Shown: in pieces, positions 35,157-44,151 of the stretch
Layout: the number at the start of each line of letters is the position of its first letter
How positions within the stretch are numbered: the first letter of the stretch is position 1
NCBI RefSeq assembly: GCF_037023735.1
Contig: NZ_CP146069.1
Location: 1,529,501 to 1,593,500 of the forward strand
Reading direction: 5' to 3'
From: Roseovarius sp. S88
GTDB lineage: Bacteria > Pseudomonadota > Alphaproteobacteria > Rhodobacterales > Rhodobacteraceae
DNA: 64,000 bases
The notes under the pieces: generated by a model
Databases searched by the model: none
The model's input: the letters and a program-made list of their open reading frames with translations, nothing else
What the model was told of the DNA's origin: nothing
Position numbers and translations under genes: made by a program

Positions 35157-36478
35157 GTTATGAGGCCATCGCTCTTTTGATGTTCGCCTCGATGATGGTG
35201 CTTCTGTTTAGCGGTCAGCGCGTGTTTGGTGCGATCGGCTTTGTGGCCGTTATCGCCGCGCTCGCCCTTTGGGGGGATCGCGGCGGCTTTGACATTGCGT
35301 TTTCGCAGTCGATCAAGTTGATGCGGTGGTATCCGCTTTTGACAGTGCCGATGTTTGTGTTCATGGGCTATATCCTCTCTGAGAGCCGAATTGCCGACGA
35401 TCTTTACAAGATGTTCCACGTCTGGATGGGCGGCTTACGCGGCGGGTTGGCCATTGGCACAATCGGGTTGATGGTTTTGATCTCGGCCATGAACGGCCTG
35501 AGCGTCGCAGGTATGGCCATCGGGGCCACCATCGCGCTGCCAGAGCTGCTGCGTCGGGGCTATGACAAGCGCATGGTGACGGGTGTCATTCAGGCGGGTA
35601 GCTCTCTGGGCATTCTGGTGCCGCCGTCTGTTGTTCTGGTGCTCTACGCCATGATCGCGCGCCAGCCGGTGGGGCAGTTGTGGCTCGCTGGGATCATTCC
35701 CGGCCTGATGATGGCGGGAATGTTCATCCTTTACATCGCCATCCGGTGTCGCGTGAACCCAAGCCTTGGCCCGGTTCTGTCCGAGGAAGAACGTGACATG
35801 CCCAAGGCCGAGAAATACCGGCTATTGCTGGCGGGATTGCTACCCTTTGCCATTTTCTTTGCGATGATGATCCCTTTCGTGAACGGCTGGACGTCACTGG
35901 TGGAAAGCTCGGCCATCGGGGCAATCACCGCCTTTCTCGCGGCTGTCTTGAAAGGCCGGATGACATGGACCGTTTTTGAAACATCTGTCCGCAGCACGCT
36001 TGGCATCACTTGCATGTTCATGTGGATCATCCTTGCCGCTCTGGCCTTTGGCGCGGTGTTTGATGGGCTAGGGGCCGTCAAAGCCATCGAGAGCCTTTTC
36101 ACCGAACGGCTTGGCCTCAGCCCCTGGATGATCCTTATCCTGATGCAGCTCAGCTTCATCCTGATGGGCACGTTTCTGGACGACACGGCCATGTTGGTGA
36201 TCGTTGCCCCGCTCTATATTCCGCTTGTGGGAGCGCTTGGGTTCGATCTGATCTGGTATGGTGTGCTTTATACCATCACCACGCAGATCGCCTATATGAC
36301 CCCGCCCTTTGGCTATAACCTCTTTTTGATGCGCGCCATGTCGCCGCCTGAGATTGGCCTTGGCGACATCTACCGCTCTATCATCCCCTTTGTCGCGGTC
36401 ATGGTTCTGGCGCTCACCGTCATCATGCTCTTTCCGCAGATCGCTCTGTGGCTGCCGCAATATGTGTACGGAAATTAA
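35153..36478 (+). CDS. TRAP transporter large membrane subunit (DctM family)
   Basis: The 441-residue membrane protein has about 12 spans and the motifs VPMFVFMGYILSESRIADDL (about residues 65-84), GVIQAGSSLGILVPPSVVLV (about 144-163) and, in the second half, GTFLDDTAMLVIVAPLYIPL (about 341-360). The chosen ATG at 35153 overlaps the small subunit stop. It forms the importer with the preceding small subunit and the binding protein downstream, which carries a frameshift as given. Confidence 0.92.
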   Translation: MSYEAIALLMFASMMVLLFSGQRVFGAIGFVAVIAALALWGDRGGFDIAFSQSIKLMRWYPLLTVPMFVFMGYILSESRIADDLYKMFHVWMGGLRGGLAIGTIGLMVLISAMNGLSVAGMAIGATIALPELLRRGYDKRMVTGVIQAGSSLGILVPPSVVLVLYAMIARQPVGQLWLAGIIPGLMMAGMFILYIAIRCRVNPSLGPVLSEEERDMPKAEKYRLLLAGLLPFAIFFAMMIPFVNGWTSLVESSAIGAITAFLAAVLKGRMTWTVFETSVRSTLGITCMFMWIILAALAFGAVFDGLGAVKAIESLFTERLGLSPWMILILMQLSFILMGTFLDDTAMLVIVAPLYIPLVGALGFDLIWYGVLYTITTQIAYMTPPFGYNLFLMRAMSPPEIGLGDIYRSIIPFVAVMVLALTVIMLFPQIALWLPQYVYGN

Positions 36479-36533
36479 TCAATAAGAAGAAAAGCATTGA
36501 AGCCAATCGAGTAACCAACAAGGAGACATCAAA

Positions 36534-37564
36534 ATGACCACAAGACGTAAGTTTATCAAAGGCGCCGCCGTCGCTGCGCCCGCCGCTCTTGCCACACCGG
36601 CTTTGGCGCAATCGACCATCACCTGGCGGATGCAAACCTATGCAGGCGCTGCCTTGGCCGCCGAAGTGGTGGTGCCGGCGATTGAGACCTTCAACAAAAT
36701 CGCGGGCGATCGGATGCAGATCGAGCTTTTCTTTGCTGATCAGCTTGTCCCCACTGGAGAGCTTTTCCAGGCGATGCAACGTGGTACGATTGACGCGGTA
36801 CAGTCGGATGACGACTCCATGGCGTCCCCCACCGAAGTTACCGTCTTTGGCGGTTACTTCCCTTTGGATCTCGCTACTCGCTCGATGTGCCGGTTCTGTT
36901 CAACCAGTACGGGCTAAAGGAAATCTGGGATGACGAATATTCCAAGGTTGGGGTCAAGCATATCTCGGCTGGCGCCTGGGATCCGTGCCATTTCGCGACC
37001 AAAGACCCGATCAACAGCCTTGAGGACCTCAAAGGCAAGCGCGTCTTTACCTTCCCAACGGCGGGCCGCTTCCTGTCGCAATTTGGCGTAGTGCCTGTCA
37101 CCTTGCCGTGGGAAGACATTGAGGTGGCGGTGCAAACCGGCGAGTTGGACGGCATCGCCTGGTCCGGCATCACCGAAGACTACACAGTCGGATGGGCGGA
37201 TGTGACTGACTACTTCCTGACCAACAACATCTCCGGTGCGTGGATCGGCCATTTCTTTGCCAACATGGAACGCTGGAATGAGCTTCCCGAAGACCTGCAG
37301 GCGCTTCTGGAAGTCTGCATGGAGCAAAGCCACTACTACCGCCAGTGGTGGTATTGGGGCGGTGAGGCCAATCTGCGTGTGAACGGCACAAAGATGAAGC
37401 TCACCTCGATCCCCGACGAAGAATGGGCACAGGTCGAGAATGCAGCCGTCAAATTCTGGGACGAGATCGCAGCAGAGTCTGAGACCAAGGCCAAGATCGT
37501 CGACATCTTCCGCAAATACAATTCCGATATGCAAAAAGCCGGACGGCCCTATCGCTACGGCTAG
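36534..37564 (+). pseudogene. TRAP binding protein (DctP family, Tat signal) interrupted by a frameshift
   Basis: Two adjoining frames together make one DctP-type protein of about 343 residues. The first (36534-36917) has a twin-arginine signal (TTRRKFIKGAAVAAPAALA) and the N-terminal lobe; the second carries GLKEIWDDEYSKVGVKH through to the stop at 37564. Alignment by eye puts the break at the C-run at 36860-36862: adding one C gives GGYFPFGSRYSLDVPVLFNQ without interruption. Both parts keep good codon use, so this is either a recent loss, a phase-variable site or a sequencing error. If intact, it is the binding subunit for the two membrane subunits upstream. The resemblance is to TakP/Tat-exported TRAP proteins for keto acids. 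Confidence 0.88.
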
Positions 37565-37571
37565 AGACATG

Positions 37572-37595
37572 CGCCCCGGGGCGTGCTCCGGGGCG
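37572..37595 (+). promoter_or_regulatory. Intra-operon hairpin after the TRAP binding-protein gene
   Basis: Perfect 8-base arms CGCCCCGG and CCGGGGCG with an 8-base loop begin 8 bases after the stop of the frameshifted binding-protein gene and end 32 bases before the ligase start. No T-tract follows. It matches the binding-protein hairpins after other transporter genes in this window. Confidence 0.75.
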
Positions 37596-37627
37596 TACTC
37601 CTGCGCTATTGATAAAAGGTGTACTGT

Positions 37628-38995
37628 ATGACTTCGCCGCTGCTGACCCTTGATGATCTAAACAACCTCGCAGCCTCGGGCAACATCGACACCGTTCTGG
37701 TGTGTCTTGTAGACATGCAAGGCCGCCTTATGGGTAAGCGCTTTCACGTCACCAATTTCCTTGAAAGCGGGCACGAAGAAACTCATTGCTGCAATTACCT
37801 GCTCGCCACAGACCTAGAGATGGCCACCCCCGATGGCTATGCCGCTACCAGTTGGCAAGCGGGTTATGGTGACTACGTGATGAAGCCGGATCTTGGCACG
37901 TTGCGCCTGATGCCCTGGCTCGAAGGGACAGCCTTGGTGCTGTGCGATATCCTCGATCACCATACCCACGCGCCGGTGCCACCTGCCCCTCGGCAAGTCC
38001 TTAAAGAACAGATTGCACGACTGACCGCCCACGGGTTCACGCCTATGATGGCGACCGAGCTGGAGTTTTTCATCTTCCGCAAATCCCTTGATGAGATGCG
38101 CGCCGAGGGCTACCGCGATCTGGCGACACTTGGACCTTACAACGAAGATTATCACATCCTGCAAACCACCAAGGAAGAACATGTGATGCGCCCGCTGCGC
38201 AATCATCTGGTGGCTGCTGGAGTTCCGGTTGAAAACTCCAAAGGCGAGGCCGAGGTCGGGCAAGAAGAGCTTAACATCAAATATGCCGATGCACTGGGAT
38301 GTGCTGATCATCATACGATCGCAAAACACGCCACCAAAGAAATCGCCTGGCAGAAGGGCCATTCGGCCAGCTTCTTGCCCAAATGGCACCATGATCGCGT
38401 GGGCAGTGCGAGCCACGTGCATATGTCCCTTTGGGCGGATGGAAAGAACGTGTTTCACGATCCAGGTGGCGAGAACGGAATGTCGCAAACCATGCGCCAC
38501 TTTATGGGCGGTCTGATCGCCTTTGCCGCGGACTGCACGTACTTCTTTGCGCCTTATATCAACTCGTACAAGCGGTTTGTGAAAGGCACGTTTGCTCCTA
38601 CGAAAACCGCCTGGTCGGTCGACAATCGCACAGCCGGGTTCCGGCTCTGCGGGGCGGATACAAAATCAGTTCGGGTTGAGTGCCGCATTCCCGGCTCGGA
38701 CATCAATCCTTATCTGACACAAGCTGCACTTCTTGCTGCGGGACTGAAAGGCATCGAGGACAAGCTTGACCTTTCTCCCGCCGCGACGGGGGACATGTAC
38801 GAAGATGAAAGCGTGCCGGAAATTCCCAATACACTACGGGCCGCGACTGAAAGCCTACGCAGCTCCACGATGCTCCGTGCGGCCATGGGCGATTTCGTGA
38901 TCGATCACTACACCCGCGCGGCGGAGTGGGAACAAGAGGAATTCGACCGCGTGGTGACGGACTGGGAAGTCGCCCGTGGGTTTGAGAAAGCGTAA
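37628..38995 (+). CDS. Glutamine synthetase-like ligase (probable gamma-glutamyl-amine ligase)
   Basis: This 455-residue protein keeps the glutamine-synthetase active-site elements. They are MATELEFFIF (glutamate metal ligands, about residue 143), GEAEVGQEELNI (about 203), GSASHVHMSLW (about 259, the conserved histidine), INSYKRFVKGTFAPT (about 312), WSVDNRTAGFRL (about 329) and VECRIPGSDINPYL (about 347). It lacks the C-terminal adenylylation loop sequence of GSI. Stand-alone GS-like ligases next to transporters commonly attach glutamate to an amine for catabolism (PuuA, IpuC, GMAS), which is the most likely role here. The start ATG at 37628 is preferred over a codon nine bases upstream because AAAGGTG lies 7 bases before it. 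Confidence 0.88.
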   Translation: MTSPLLTLDDLNNLAASGNIDTVLVCLVDMQGRLMGKRFHVTNFLESGHEETHCCNYLLATDLEMATPDGYAATSWQAGYGDYVMKPDLGTLRLMPWLEGTALVLCDILDHHTHAPVPPAPRQVLKEQIARLTAHGFTPMMATELEFFIFRKSLDEMRAEGYRDLATLGPYNEDYHILQTTKEEHVMRPLRNHLVAAGVPVENSKGEAEVGQEELNIKYADALGCADHHTIAKHATKEIAWQKGHSASFLPKWHHDRVGSASHVHMSLWADGKNVFHDPGGENGMSQTMRHFMGGLIAFAADCTYFFAPYINSYKRFVKGTFAPTKTAWSVDNRTAGFRLCGADTKSVRVECRIPGSDINPYLTQAALLAAGLKGIEDKLDLSPAATGDMYEDESVPEIPNTLRAATESLRSSTMLRAAMGDFVIDHYTRAAEWEQEEFDRVVTDWEVARGFEKA

Positions 38996-39050
38996 CCTGT
39001 GTTGTATGCCAAGTCGTGCGTACCACCACATCGAACAAGAAGTGAAAGAC

Positions 39051-40196
39051 ATGACCCTGACTGCAAACTGGAGTTACCCCAACCCGATCCGTTTTGGCGC
39101 AGGCCGCATTGCCGAGATCGCTGATGCCTGCGCTGCAGCGGGCATCAAGAAGCCGCTCTTGGTGACGGATAAGGGGTTGGCCGACAACGAGATAACGCAT
39201 CGCACCGTGAGTTTGATGGACGAGGCTGGGCTGGGCCGTGCACTTTTTGCAGATGTGGACCCCAACCCAACGGACAAGAACGCCGAAGCCGGGGTGCAGG
39301 TCTATCGCGACGGCGGCTATGACGGCGTGATCGCCTTTGGGGGCGGCTCGGGGTTGGACCTTGGCAAGGTCATCGCCTTCATGGCGGGACAAACACGCCC
39401 GATCTGGGATTTTGAGGATATTGGCGATTGGTGGACGCGCGCTGATCCGGATGGCATCGCGCCGGTGGTGGCCGTGCCGACCACGGCAGGGACGGGATCA
39501 GAGGTGGGTCGCGCCAGTGTGATCACCAATTCCGAAAGCCACGAAAAGAAGATTATTTTCCACCCCAAGATGCTGCCCGCTGTTGTTATTGCCGACCCGG
39601 AACTCACGGTTGGCATGCCCAAATTCATCACAGCTGGCACGGGCCTTGATGCTTTTGCCCATTGCGTCGAGGCTTATAGCTCTCCGCACTATCACCCGAT
39701 GAGCCAGGGGATTGCTCTGGAAGGGATGCGTTTGGTGAAGGAGTATCTGCCCCGCGCATATGCGGATGGCACCGACATTGAGGCCCGCGCCAACATGATG
39801 AGCGCGGCGGCCATGGGAGCGACGGCTTTTCAAAAGGGGCTAGGCGCCATCCATGCGCTCAGTCACCCCATTGGGGCCATGCACCACACCCACCACGGCA
39901 CCACCAATGCGGTCTGCATGCCCGTGGTGCTCCAATTCAACGCGTCGGAAATTCGGGATCGGTTCGGCTCTGTGGCTGCTTATCTGGGCATTGACGGCGG
40001 CTTTGACGGGTTCTGCAGCTACGTCGATGCGCTGAACGCCGCAATGAACATTCCCAAAACGCTCACAGATCTTGGCGTGAAGGATCCAGACATGGATAGC
40101 CTTGTAGATGCAGCCCTGCGTGACCCAAGTACCGGCGGTAATCCTGTTAAGATGACGGTTAACAACACGCGCGCTTTGTTCCAGGCTCTTCTCTAG
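39051..40196 (+). CDS. Iron-containing alcohol dehydrogenase
   Basis: The 381-residue protein is a group III (Fe-dependent) alcohol dehydrogenase. The NAD-binding GGGSGLDLGKVIAFM is at about residues 96-110 and VPTTAGTGSEVGRASVI at about 141-157. Metal ligands fall in GTGLDAFAHCVEAYSS (about 195-210) and GAIHALSHPIGAMHHTHHGT (about 265-284). It would oxidise a hydroxyl group or reduce an aldehyde in the pathway handled by the preceding ligase. A gamma-glutamyl amino-alcohol is one candidate substrate. It is the last gene of the cluster. Confidence 0.92.
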   Translation: MTLTANWSYPNPIRFGAGRIAEIADACAAAGIKKPLLVTDKGLADNEITHRTVSLMDEAGLGRALFADVDPNPTDKNAEAGVQVYRDGGYDGVIAFGGGSGLDLGKVIAFMAGQTRPIWDFEDIGDWWTRADPDGIAPVVAVPTTAGTGSEVGRASVITNSESHEKKIIFHPKMLPAVVIADPELTVGMPKFITAGTGLDAFAHCVEAYSSPHYHPMSQGIALEGMRLVKEYLPRAYADGTDIEARANMMSAAAMGATAFQKGLGAIHALSHPIGAMHHTHHGTTNAVCMPVVLQFNASEIRDRFGSVAAYLGIDGGFDGFCSYVDALNAAMNIPKTLTDLGVKDPDMDSLVDAALRDPSTGGNPVKMTVNNTRALFQALL

Positions 40197-40571
40197 CTGG
40201 AAACGTTGAGTGAGTGCCTTCGAAAATTGGCACGTGCTCCTGAAAGTGCTGCCAAGTCGCATTTGCAACTTGCATGAGTTCATCGGATTGTCGAGCGCTC
40301 CATGAGCGGCCTGCGGTTTTCATTTGCCTGTGGGCAATTCCGTTCACAATCATGTAGGATTGGCTTTCGGTCGGGCGAGGTGCCGGATACACAGGTGGCA
40401 GTATCACAGCCGGTCTATCGCGGCTGGACAAAGAACGCGGCAGTCGGGCATTGCAAACGTGATGAACTCTACCATTTTCAGTTGTAGAAGGGCTGTTGTT
40501 TCACAATGTTTGTGTGGCCAAAATTGCAAAGATAAGCACATAGAAGCACCGTTTACGAACTGGGTTGTCGC
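40197..40571. other. 375-base gap before the tonB-like gene
   Basis: No supported gene. Short frames on both strands (for example minus 40159-40431) lack coding character and overlap the dehydrogenase 3' end. The last 100 bases are AT-rich and should hold the promoter of the TonB/ExbB operon. No confident Fur, Irr or other metal-regulator box was recognised. Confidence 0.5.
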
Positions 40572-41702
40572 ATGATCAGAACCTCAGGCATTGTCGCAAT
40601 CGTGGCTATACTTGTGTCTCTTGTCTTGCATGGCTTGGGGTTGAGTCTGGGCACCCGTGAGACCCGCACGCAAACGCCAGATGCTTCCAATACGGACGTC
40701 ACCGAAACCGGGGGGGCGTTTGAGGATTTTGCGGAACCCGCTCCTCCTGCAGAACAGCCTGATGTCACACCTCCTGATGCTGTCGTGGAGGAGCCAACCT
40801 CGAATGCGCTTGTGGCGTCTGACAATCCGCAGAACACGCTGTCGCCCGATGCCGCGGCGGCAGAAGACACCGCGCCCGAAGCCGAAGAACAGGTCGAAGG
40901 CGAACCGGAGGTGAATGAACCCCAAGAACAAAGTGGCGCGGATGATGACAACATCGGAGAGTTGGCGGCATTACAGCCAGTTGAGACGCCGGCAGACGGC
41001 GCAATTTCTCAGACAGAACCCGACACGACCGAACCTGAACCCGCGGCAGATGACGCTCCGCAGATCGTGACGCCCGAAGTGCCAGAGCTTGCGCCGATCC
41101 AAGAACCGGACAGCTCTTCCGAGGTGGATGTGTCAGAGCCTGAAGAGACCGATGTAGACATTGCCTCGACCCCCGATGATCCAGAGATCTTGGCCACGGA
41201 CGAGACCGAAGATCTGTCGCAATCTGCTGTCACGCGCTCGCTGCGTCCACCAGCCGAGCGACCATCAACCGAAGAGCTGGGCGCAACCGAATATGTGCAA
41301 CAGAAACAGCAGCAACGGCAGGCAAGGGTGATCGAGTCGCCATTGGATGTCTATCGGCGCACCGGTGTTGATCAGTTGTCATTGGGTCGAAGCGGTGGGT
41401 CTGGGGCGACAAGTTTTGTCGGCTCTGGCGGTGCTGGCAACGCAAGCGTGACCAACTATGTCGGTCGCGTCCTGGTTCAGCTCAATCGCTTTCCGGTCGG
41501 TAAAACCTCCGACAGCGGCACCGCCCGTGTGCAATTTCAGATCAACCCCAATGGCTCACTTGCCTGGGTCCGTATCGTGCGCAGTTCCGGCTCGGCGGCG
41601 GTTGATCGTGCTGCAACAACGCAGGTGCGGCGCGCCGCACCCTTTCCACGAACGCCAAACGGCGCCAGCCAAAGGCTGGTCTTTTTGTACCGCAACAAAT
41701 GA
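40572..41702 (+). CDS. TonB-family energy-transducing protein
   Basis: The 376-residue protein has one N-terminal membrane anchor (about residues 5-27). A long proline- and glutamate-rich acidic stretch spanning the periplasm (about 35-230) follows, then a C-terminal TonB domain (about 290-376) with VQFQINPNGSLAWVRIVRSS and the RRAAPFPRTPNG segment. It would couple the inner-membrane ExbBD complex to an outer-membrane receptor. The acidic rather than basic Pro-rich linker is a departure from E. coli TonB but common in alphaproteobacteria. No TonB-dependent receptor gene lies nearby in the window. Confidence 0.85.
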   Translation: MIRTSGIVAIVAILVSLVLHGLGLSLGTRETRTQTPDASNTDVTETGGAFEDFAEPAPPAEQPDVTPPDAVVEEPTSNALVASDNPQNTLSPDAAAAEDTAPEAEEQVEGEPEVNEPQEQSGADDDNIGELAALQPVETPADGAISQTEPDTTEPEPAADDAPQIVTPEVPELAPIQEPDSSSEVDVSEPEETDVDIASTPDDPEILATDETEDLSQSAVTRSLRPPAERPSTEELGATEYVQQKQQQRQARVIESPLDVYRRTGVDQLSLGRSGGSGATSFVGSGGAGNASVTNYVGRVLVQLNRFPVGKTSDSGTARVQFQINPNGSLAWVRIVRSSGSAAVDRAATTQVRRAAPFPRTPNGASQRLVFLYRNK

Positions 41703-41779
41703 TCGGCAGGGACCGGTCGCAACCTCGATGAACGCAGATTTGAAATGGATGCTATGACTATGACGCAAGGGAGAGACAG

Positions 41780-42214
41780 ATGAACATGATCGCAAGGGCC
41801 GCCGCGATGCTGGCGGCTGGTCTGACACTTGCCACCGGCGCATTGGCGCAGGACGACGAGCTGGGAGAGGCCGTCCTGATTGAGTTGAACGCCGTGAAAT
41901 CCAACGAGGCAAGTTGCACTCTGACGTTTCTGGCTTTGAACGGGCATCCTGCGCCGATCAACAAGGTTGTTTATGAAACCGTCTTGTTTGATGCATCGGG
42001 GCAGGTGGATCGCCTGACATTGTTTGACTTTGGTACATTGCCACCCGGGCGCCCAAGGGTACGTCAATTCACCTTGCAAGGGCTCACCTGTGAGGGTGTG
42101 GGCAAGGTTTTGATCAACGGCGCACATACCTGCGACGCCCCCGATCTGGACGCCGCGGCTTGCGAGGCAGGGCTGATCGTTGACACGCGGACAAATATTG
42201 AGGTGATTGGATGA
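41780..42214 (+). CDS. Small secreted protein of unknown function within the tonB-exbBD operon
   Basis: This 144-residue protein has a signal peptide (cleavage near ALA-QD, residue 23). The mature part has four or five cysteines (SCTLTF, LTCEG, HTCDAP, ACEAG), which suggests disulfides, and a beta-rich look (NKVVYETVLFDASGQVDRL). The family was not recognised. The gene overlaps exbB by four bases, so it is made with the energising complex. A periplasmic adaptor is possible, but this is inference. Confidence 0.8.
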   Translation: MNMIARAAAMLAAGLTLATGALAQDDELGEAVLIELNAVKSNEASCTLTFLALNGHPAPINKVVYETVLFDASGQVDRLTLFDFGTLPPGRPRVRQFTLQGLTCEGVGKVLINGAHTCDAPDLDAAACEAGLIVDTRTNIEVIG

Positions 42215-42867
42215 CCATGATTATAGAAAGCCTGCGTCAGATCGCGGCGCTGGGTGGACCCGTTGTGGTCATCCTTCTCTTTATATCGGTCGTGACACTG
42301 GCGGCTATCCTCTACAAACTCTGGCAGTTTTCCGCAGCGGGGGTGGGACGCCACAAGGCGTTGCAAGCCTCTGTGGCAGCCTGGGACGGTGGCGACCGGG
42401 GCGCTGCCGTCGTGGCGCTGAAAAGGTCCAAAAGTTACCTGGTTCCAGTGGTGGAAATGGCCTTTGCCGCCGGACCGGGTGACGCCAAGCGCTTGGAGGC
42501 AGAAGCAGAAGTCAGGTTTGCGCGTCTGGAAGGTGGGTTTCGCCTCTTGGACAGCGTGGCACAGCTTGCGCCGCTTCTTGGGCTCTTTGGCACGGTTCTG
42601 GGCATGATCGAAGCCTTCCAATCGCTACAGGACGCAGGTTCGCAAGTCGATCCATCGCTTCTTGCCGGTGGTATTTGGGTGGCGCTGTTGACCACGGCGG
42701 TAGGGTTGGCCGTGGCCATGCCGACCGCGATGGTGCTGAGCTGGTTCGAAGGACGCATGGACGCCGAACGCGTCACCGCAGACCGCGCCATCACTTCGAT
42801 TTTGCACCCTCAGGGCCGTCGGGGCAGCCTGTCACGCGTCACAAACGAGGAACCGACTCTTGCGTAG
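42211..42867 (+). CDS. exbB: ExbB/TolQ-family proton-channel protein
   Basis: The 218-residue protein has three spans (about residues 17-38, 110-132, 150-172). Its MotA/TolQ/ExbB core has LDSVAQLAPLLGLFGTVLGM (about 112-131) and GIWVALLTTAVGLAVAMPTA (about 152-171), where channel polar residues lie. It uses the proton gradient to energise TonB. Its ATG overlaps the stop of the small secreted protein, and it is followed by two exbD genes. Confidence 0.9.
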   Translation: MTMIIESLRQIAALGGPVVVILLFISVVTLAAILYKLWQFSAAGVGRHKALQASVAAWDGGDRGAAVVALKRSKSYLVPVVEMAFAAGPGDAKRLEAEAEVRFARLEGGFRLLDSVAQLAPLLGLFGTVLGMIEAFQSLQDAGSQVDPSLLAGGIWVALLTTAVGLAVAMPTAMVLSWFEGRMDAERVTADRAITSILHPQGRRGSLSRVTNEEPTLA

Positions 42868-43240
42868 ACACATGCGGCGCAGACGTTTGTCTTTGACATC
42901 CCTGATCGATGTCATCTTCCTTTTGCTGCTTTTTTTCATGCTGTCCTCGACCTTTTCGAAATTTTCCGAGGTTGAGCTGGCCTCTGCCAGCGCCGGTGCC
43001 TCGGGCAATAGCGACGTGCAACGCAGTTTCCTTAAGCTGGGACAAGGTAGTCTGAGCCTGAACGGGGAAGAAATTGCGCCGGAGGCTCTGGCCGCCAGCT
43101 TTGGAAATATCTCGCCCGAGGCCGACAAAATTTCGGTCATTGTCAGCATGCAAGATGATGTCACGGCCCAGCGGTTGACCGATATTCTTGTTGTGCTGCG
43201 CGGCATTGACCGTCTCAAAATCAACGTGTTGGGGTCTTGA
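42860..43240 (+). CDS. exbD: ExbD/TolR-family protein (first copy)
   Basis: This 126-residue protein has one N-terminal span (SLTSLIDVIFLLLLFFML) that holds the key membrane aspartate (about residue 17). A periplasmic domain (about 45-126) follows. The TTG at 42860, eight bases inside exbB and nine bases after GAGG, is preferred; an ATG at 42872 would remove four residues. It works with ExbB as a stator. Confidence 0.87.
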   Translation: MRRHMRRRRLSLTSLIDVIFLLLLFFMLSSTFSKFSEVELASASAGASGNSDVQRSFLKLGQGSLSLNGEEIAPEALAASFGNISPEADKISVIVSMQDDVTAQRLTDILVVLRGIDRLKINVLGS

Positions 43241-43632
43241 TGCGACACCGTAAGCAAACCACCCGGCGTGAACCCACGATTGCCCTGATCAACGTGGTGT
43301 TCCTAATGCTTGTGTTTTTCATGGTGGCCAGCACGTTGGCCAGGCCGCTCGACCCCGACCTCAAGCTGGTGCGCACCTCGGAACTGGATGGCCGAGCGCC
43401 GCCCGATACACTTGTCTTGCATGCAGACGGGCGGCTCGCATATCGCGGAGAATCCGTCGCATCCGCGCAAGAATTCTATGCCGCATTGCCCGAGGACAAA
43501 ACAGATGTGGTGCGGATTGTACCGGATGAAGCAGCCCCTGCTGCAACCTTGGTCAATCTGGCACGTGAGCTTCGCGAGCAGGGCGCGACACGCGTACTGA
43601 TCGTAACCGAGCGTGGATTGGAGCAAAGATGA
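43240..43632 (+). CDS. exbD: ExbD/TolR-family protein (second copy)
   Basis: This 130-residue protein has one N-terminal span (PTIALINVVFLMLVFFMVAS). An asparagine (IALINVVF) stands where ExbD normally has the proton-carrying aspartate. Its start ATG joins the stop of the first copy (TGATG). Two tandem ExbD genes with one ExbB is a known variant, and the replaced aspartate suggests a structural rather than proton-carrying role for this copy. Confidence 0.85.
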   Translation: MRHRKQTTRREPTIALINVVFLMLVFFMVASTLARPLDPDLKLVRTSELDGRAPPDTLVLHADGRLAYRGESVASAQEFYAALPEDKTDVVRIVPDEAAPAATLVNLARELREQGATRVLIVTERGLEQR

Positions 43633-44108
43633 CCGACTTGCCGCATATCCTGAACTGGCGCAGATTGAGCGACCGGATCACAACGTCCGGCCAACCCTCC
43701 GAAGCCCAGCTTGCCGAGATCAGCGCGCTTGGCGTGACACATGTCATCAACCTTGGACCGCATCACAACAAGGGTGCGCTTGCGGACGAGCCTGGCACTG
43801 TCGCCGCGCTGGGTATGAAATACATCTATATTCCGGTGGAGTTTGAGACGCCGACAGACAAGGATTTTGATACGTTTTGCCAAGCGCTGGACAAGGTCAA
43901 GGACGAAAAGGTCCACGTGCATTGCATCTACAATGCGCGCGTCAGCGCTTTCTTTTTCCGATATGCCAAGTCAAATCCCTCGGCACTTGGTGTAGATGCC
44001 CAAGCGAATATGGAAGGCATCTGGAGACCAGGCAATGATTGGGCAACACTTGTCGAAAACCCGGACGCGATCGGAAAACCAAACTTGTATGCGGGTGAAG
44101 ATTACTGA
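43629..44108 (+). CDS. Protein-tyrosine-phosphatase-like protein
   Basis: The 159-residue cytoplasmic protein has the phosphatase P-loop HCIYNARVS (cysteine about residue 99, arginine six positions on: a C-x5-R motif) after VKDEKVHV. The N-terminal SGQPSEAQLAEISALGVTHV resembles the DUF442/BLH-type phosphatase family (about residues 20-39). It overlaps the second exbD by four bases and ends the operon. Its substrate is unknown. The link to TonB energising is by position only. Confidence 0.78.
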   Translation: MTDLPHILNWRRLSDRITTSGQPSEAQLAEISALGVTHVINLGPHHNKGALADEPGTVAALGMKYIYIPVEFETPTDKDFDTFCQALDKVKDEKVHVHCIYNARVSAFFFRYAKSNPSALGVDAQANMEGIWRPGNDWATLVENPDAIGKPNLYAGEDY

Positions 44109-44151
44109 CCCGTATGCCAGTCGCACGAACAATACGAAACTGAGCGAGGCG

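Noticed and set aside
40159..40431. 90-codon minus-strand frame
   Set aside because: It overlaps the end of the alcohol dehydrogenase gene, has no family likeness and no start signal.
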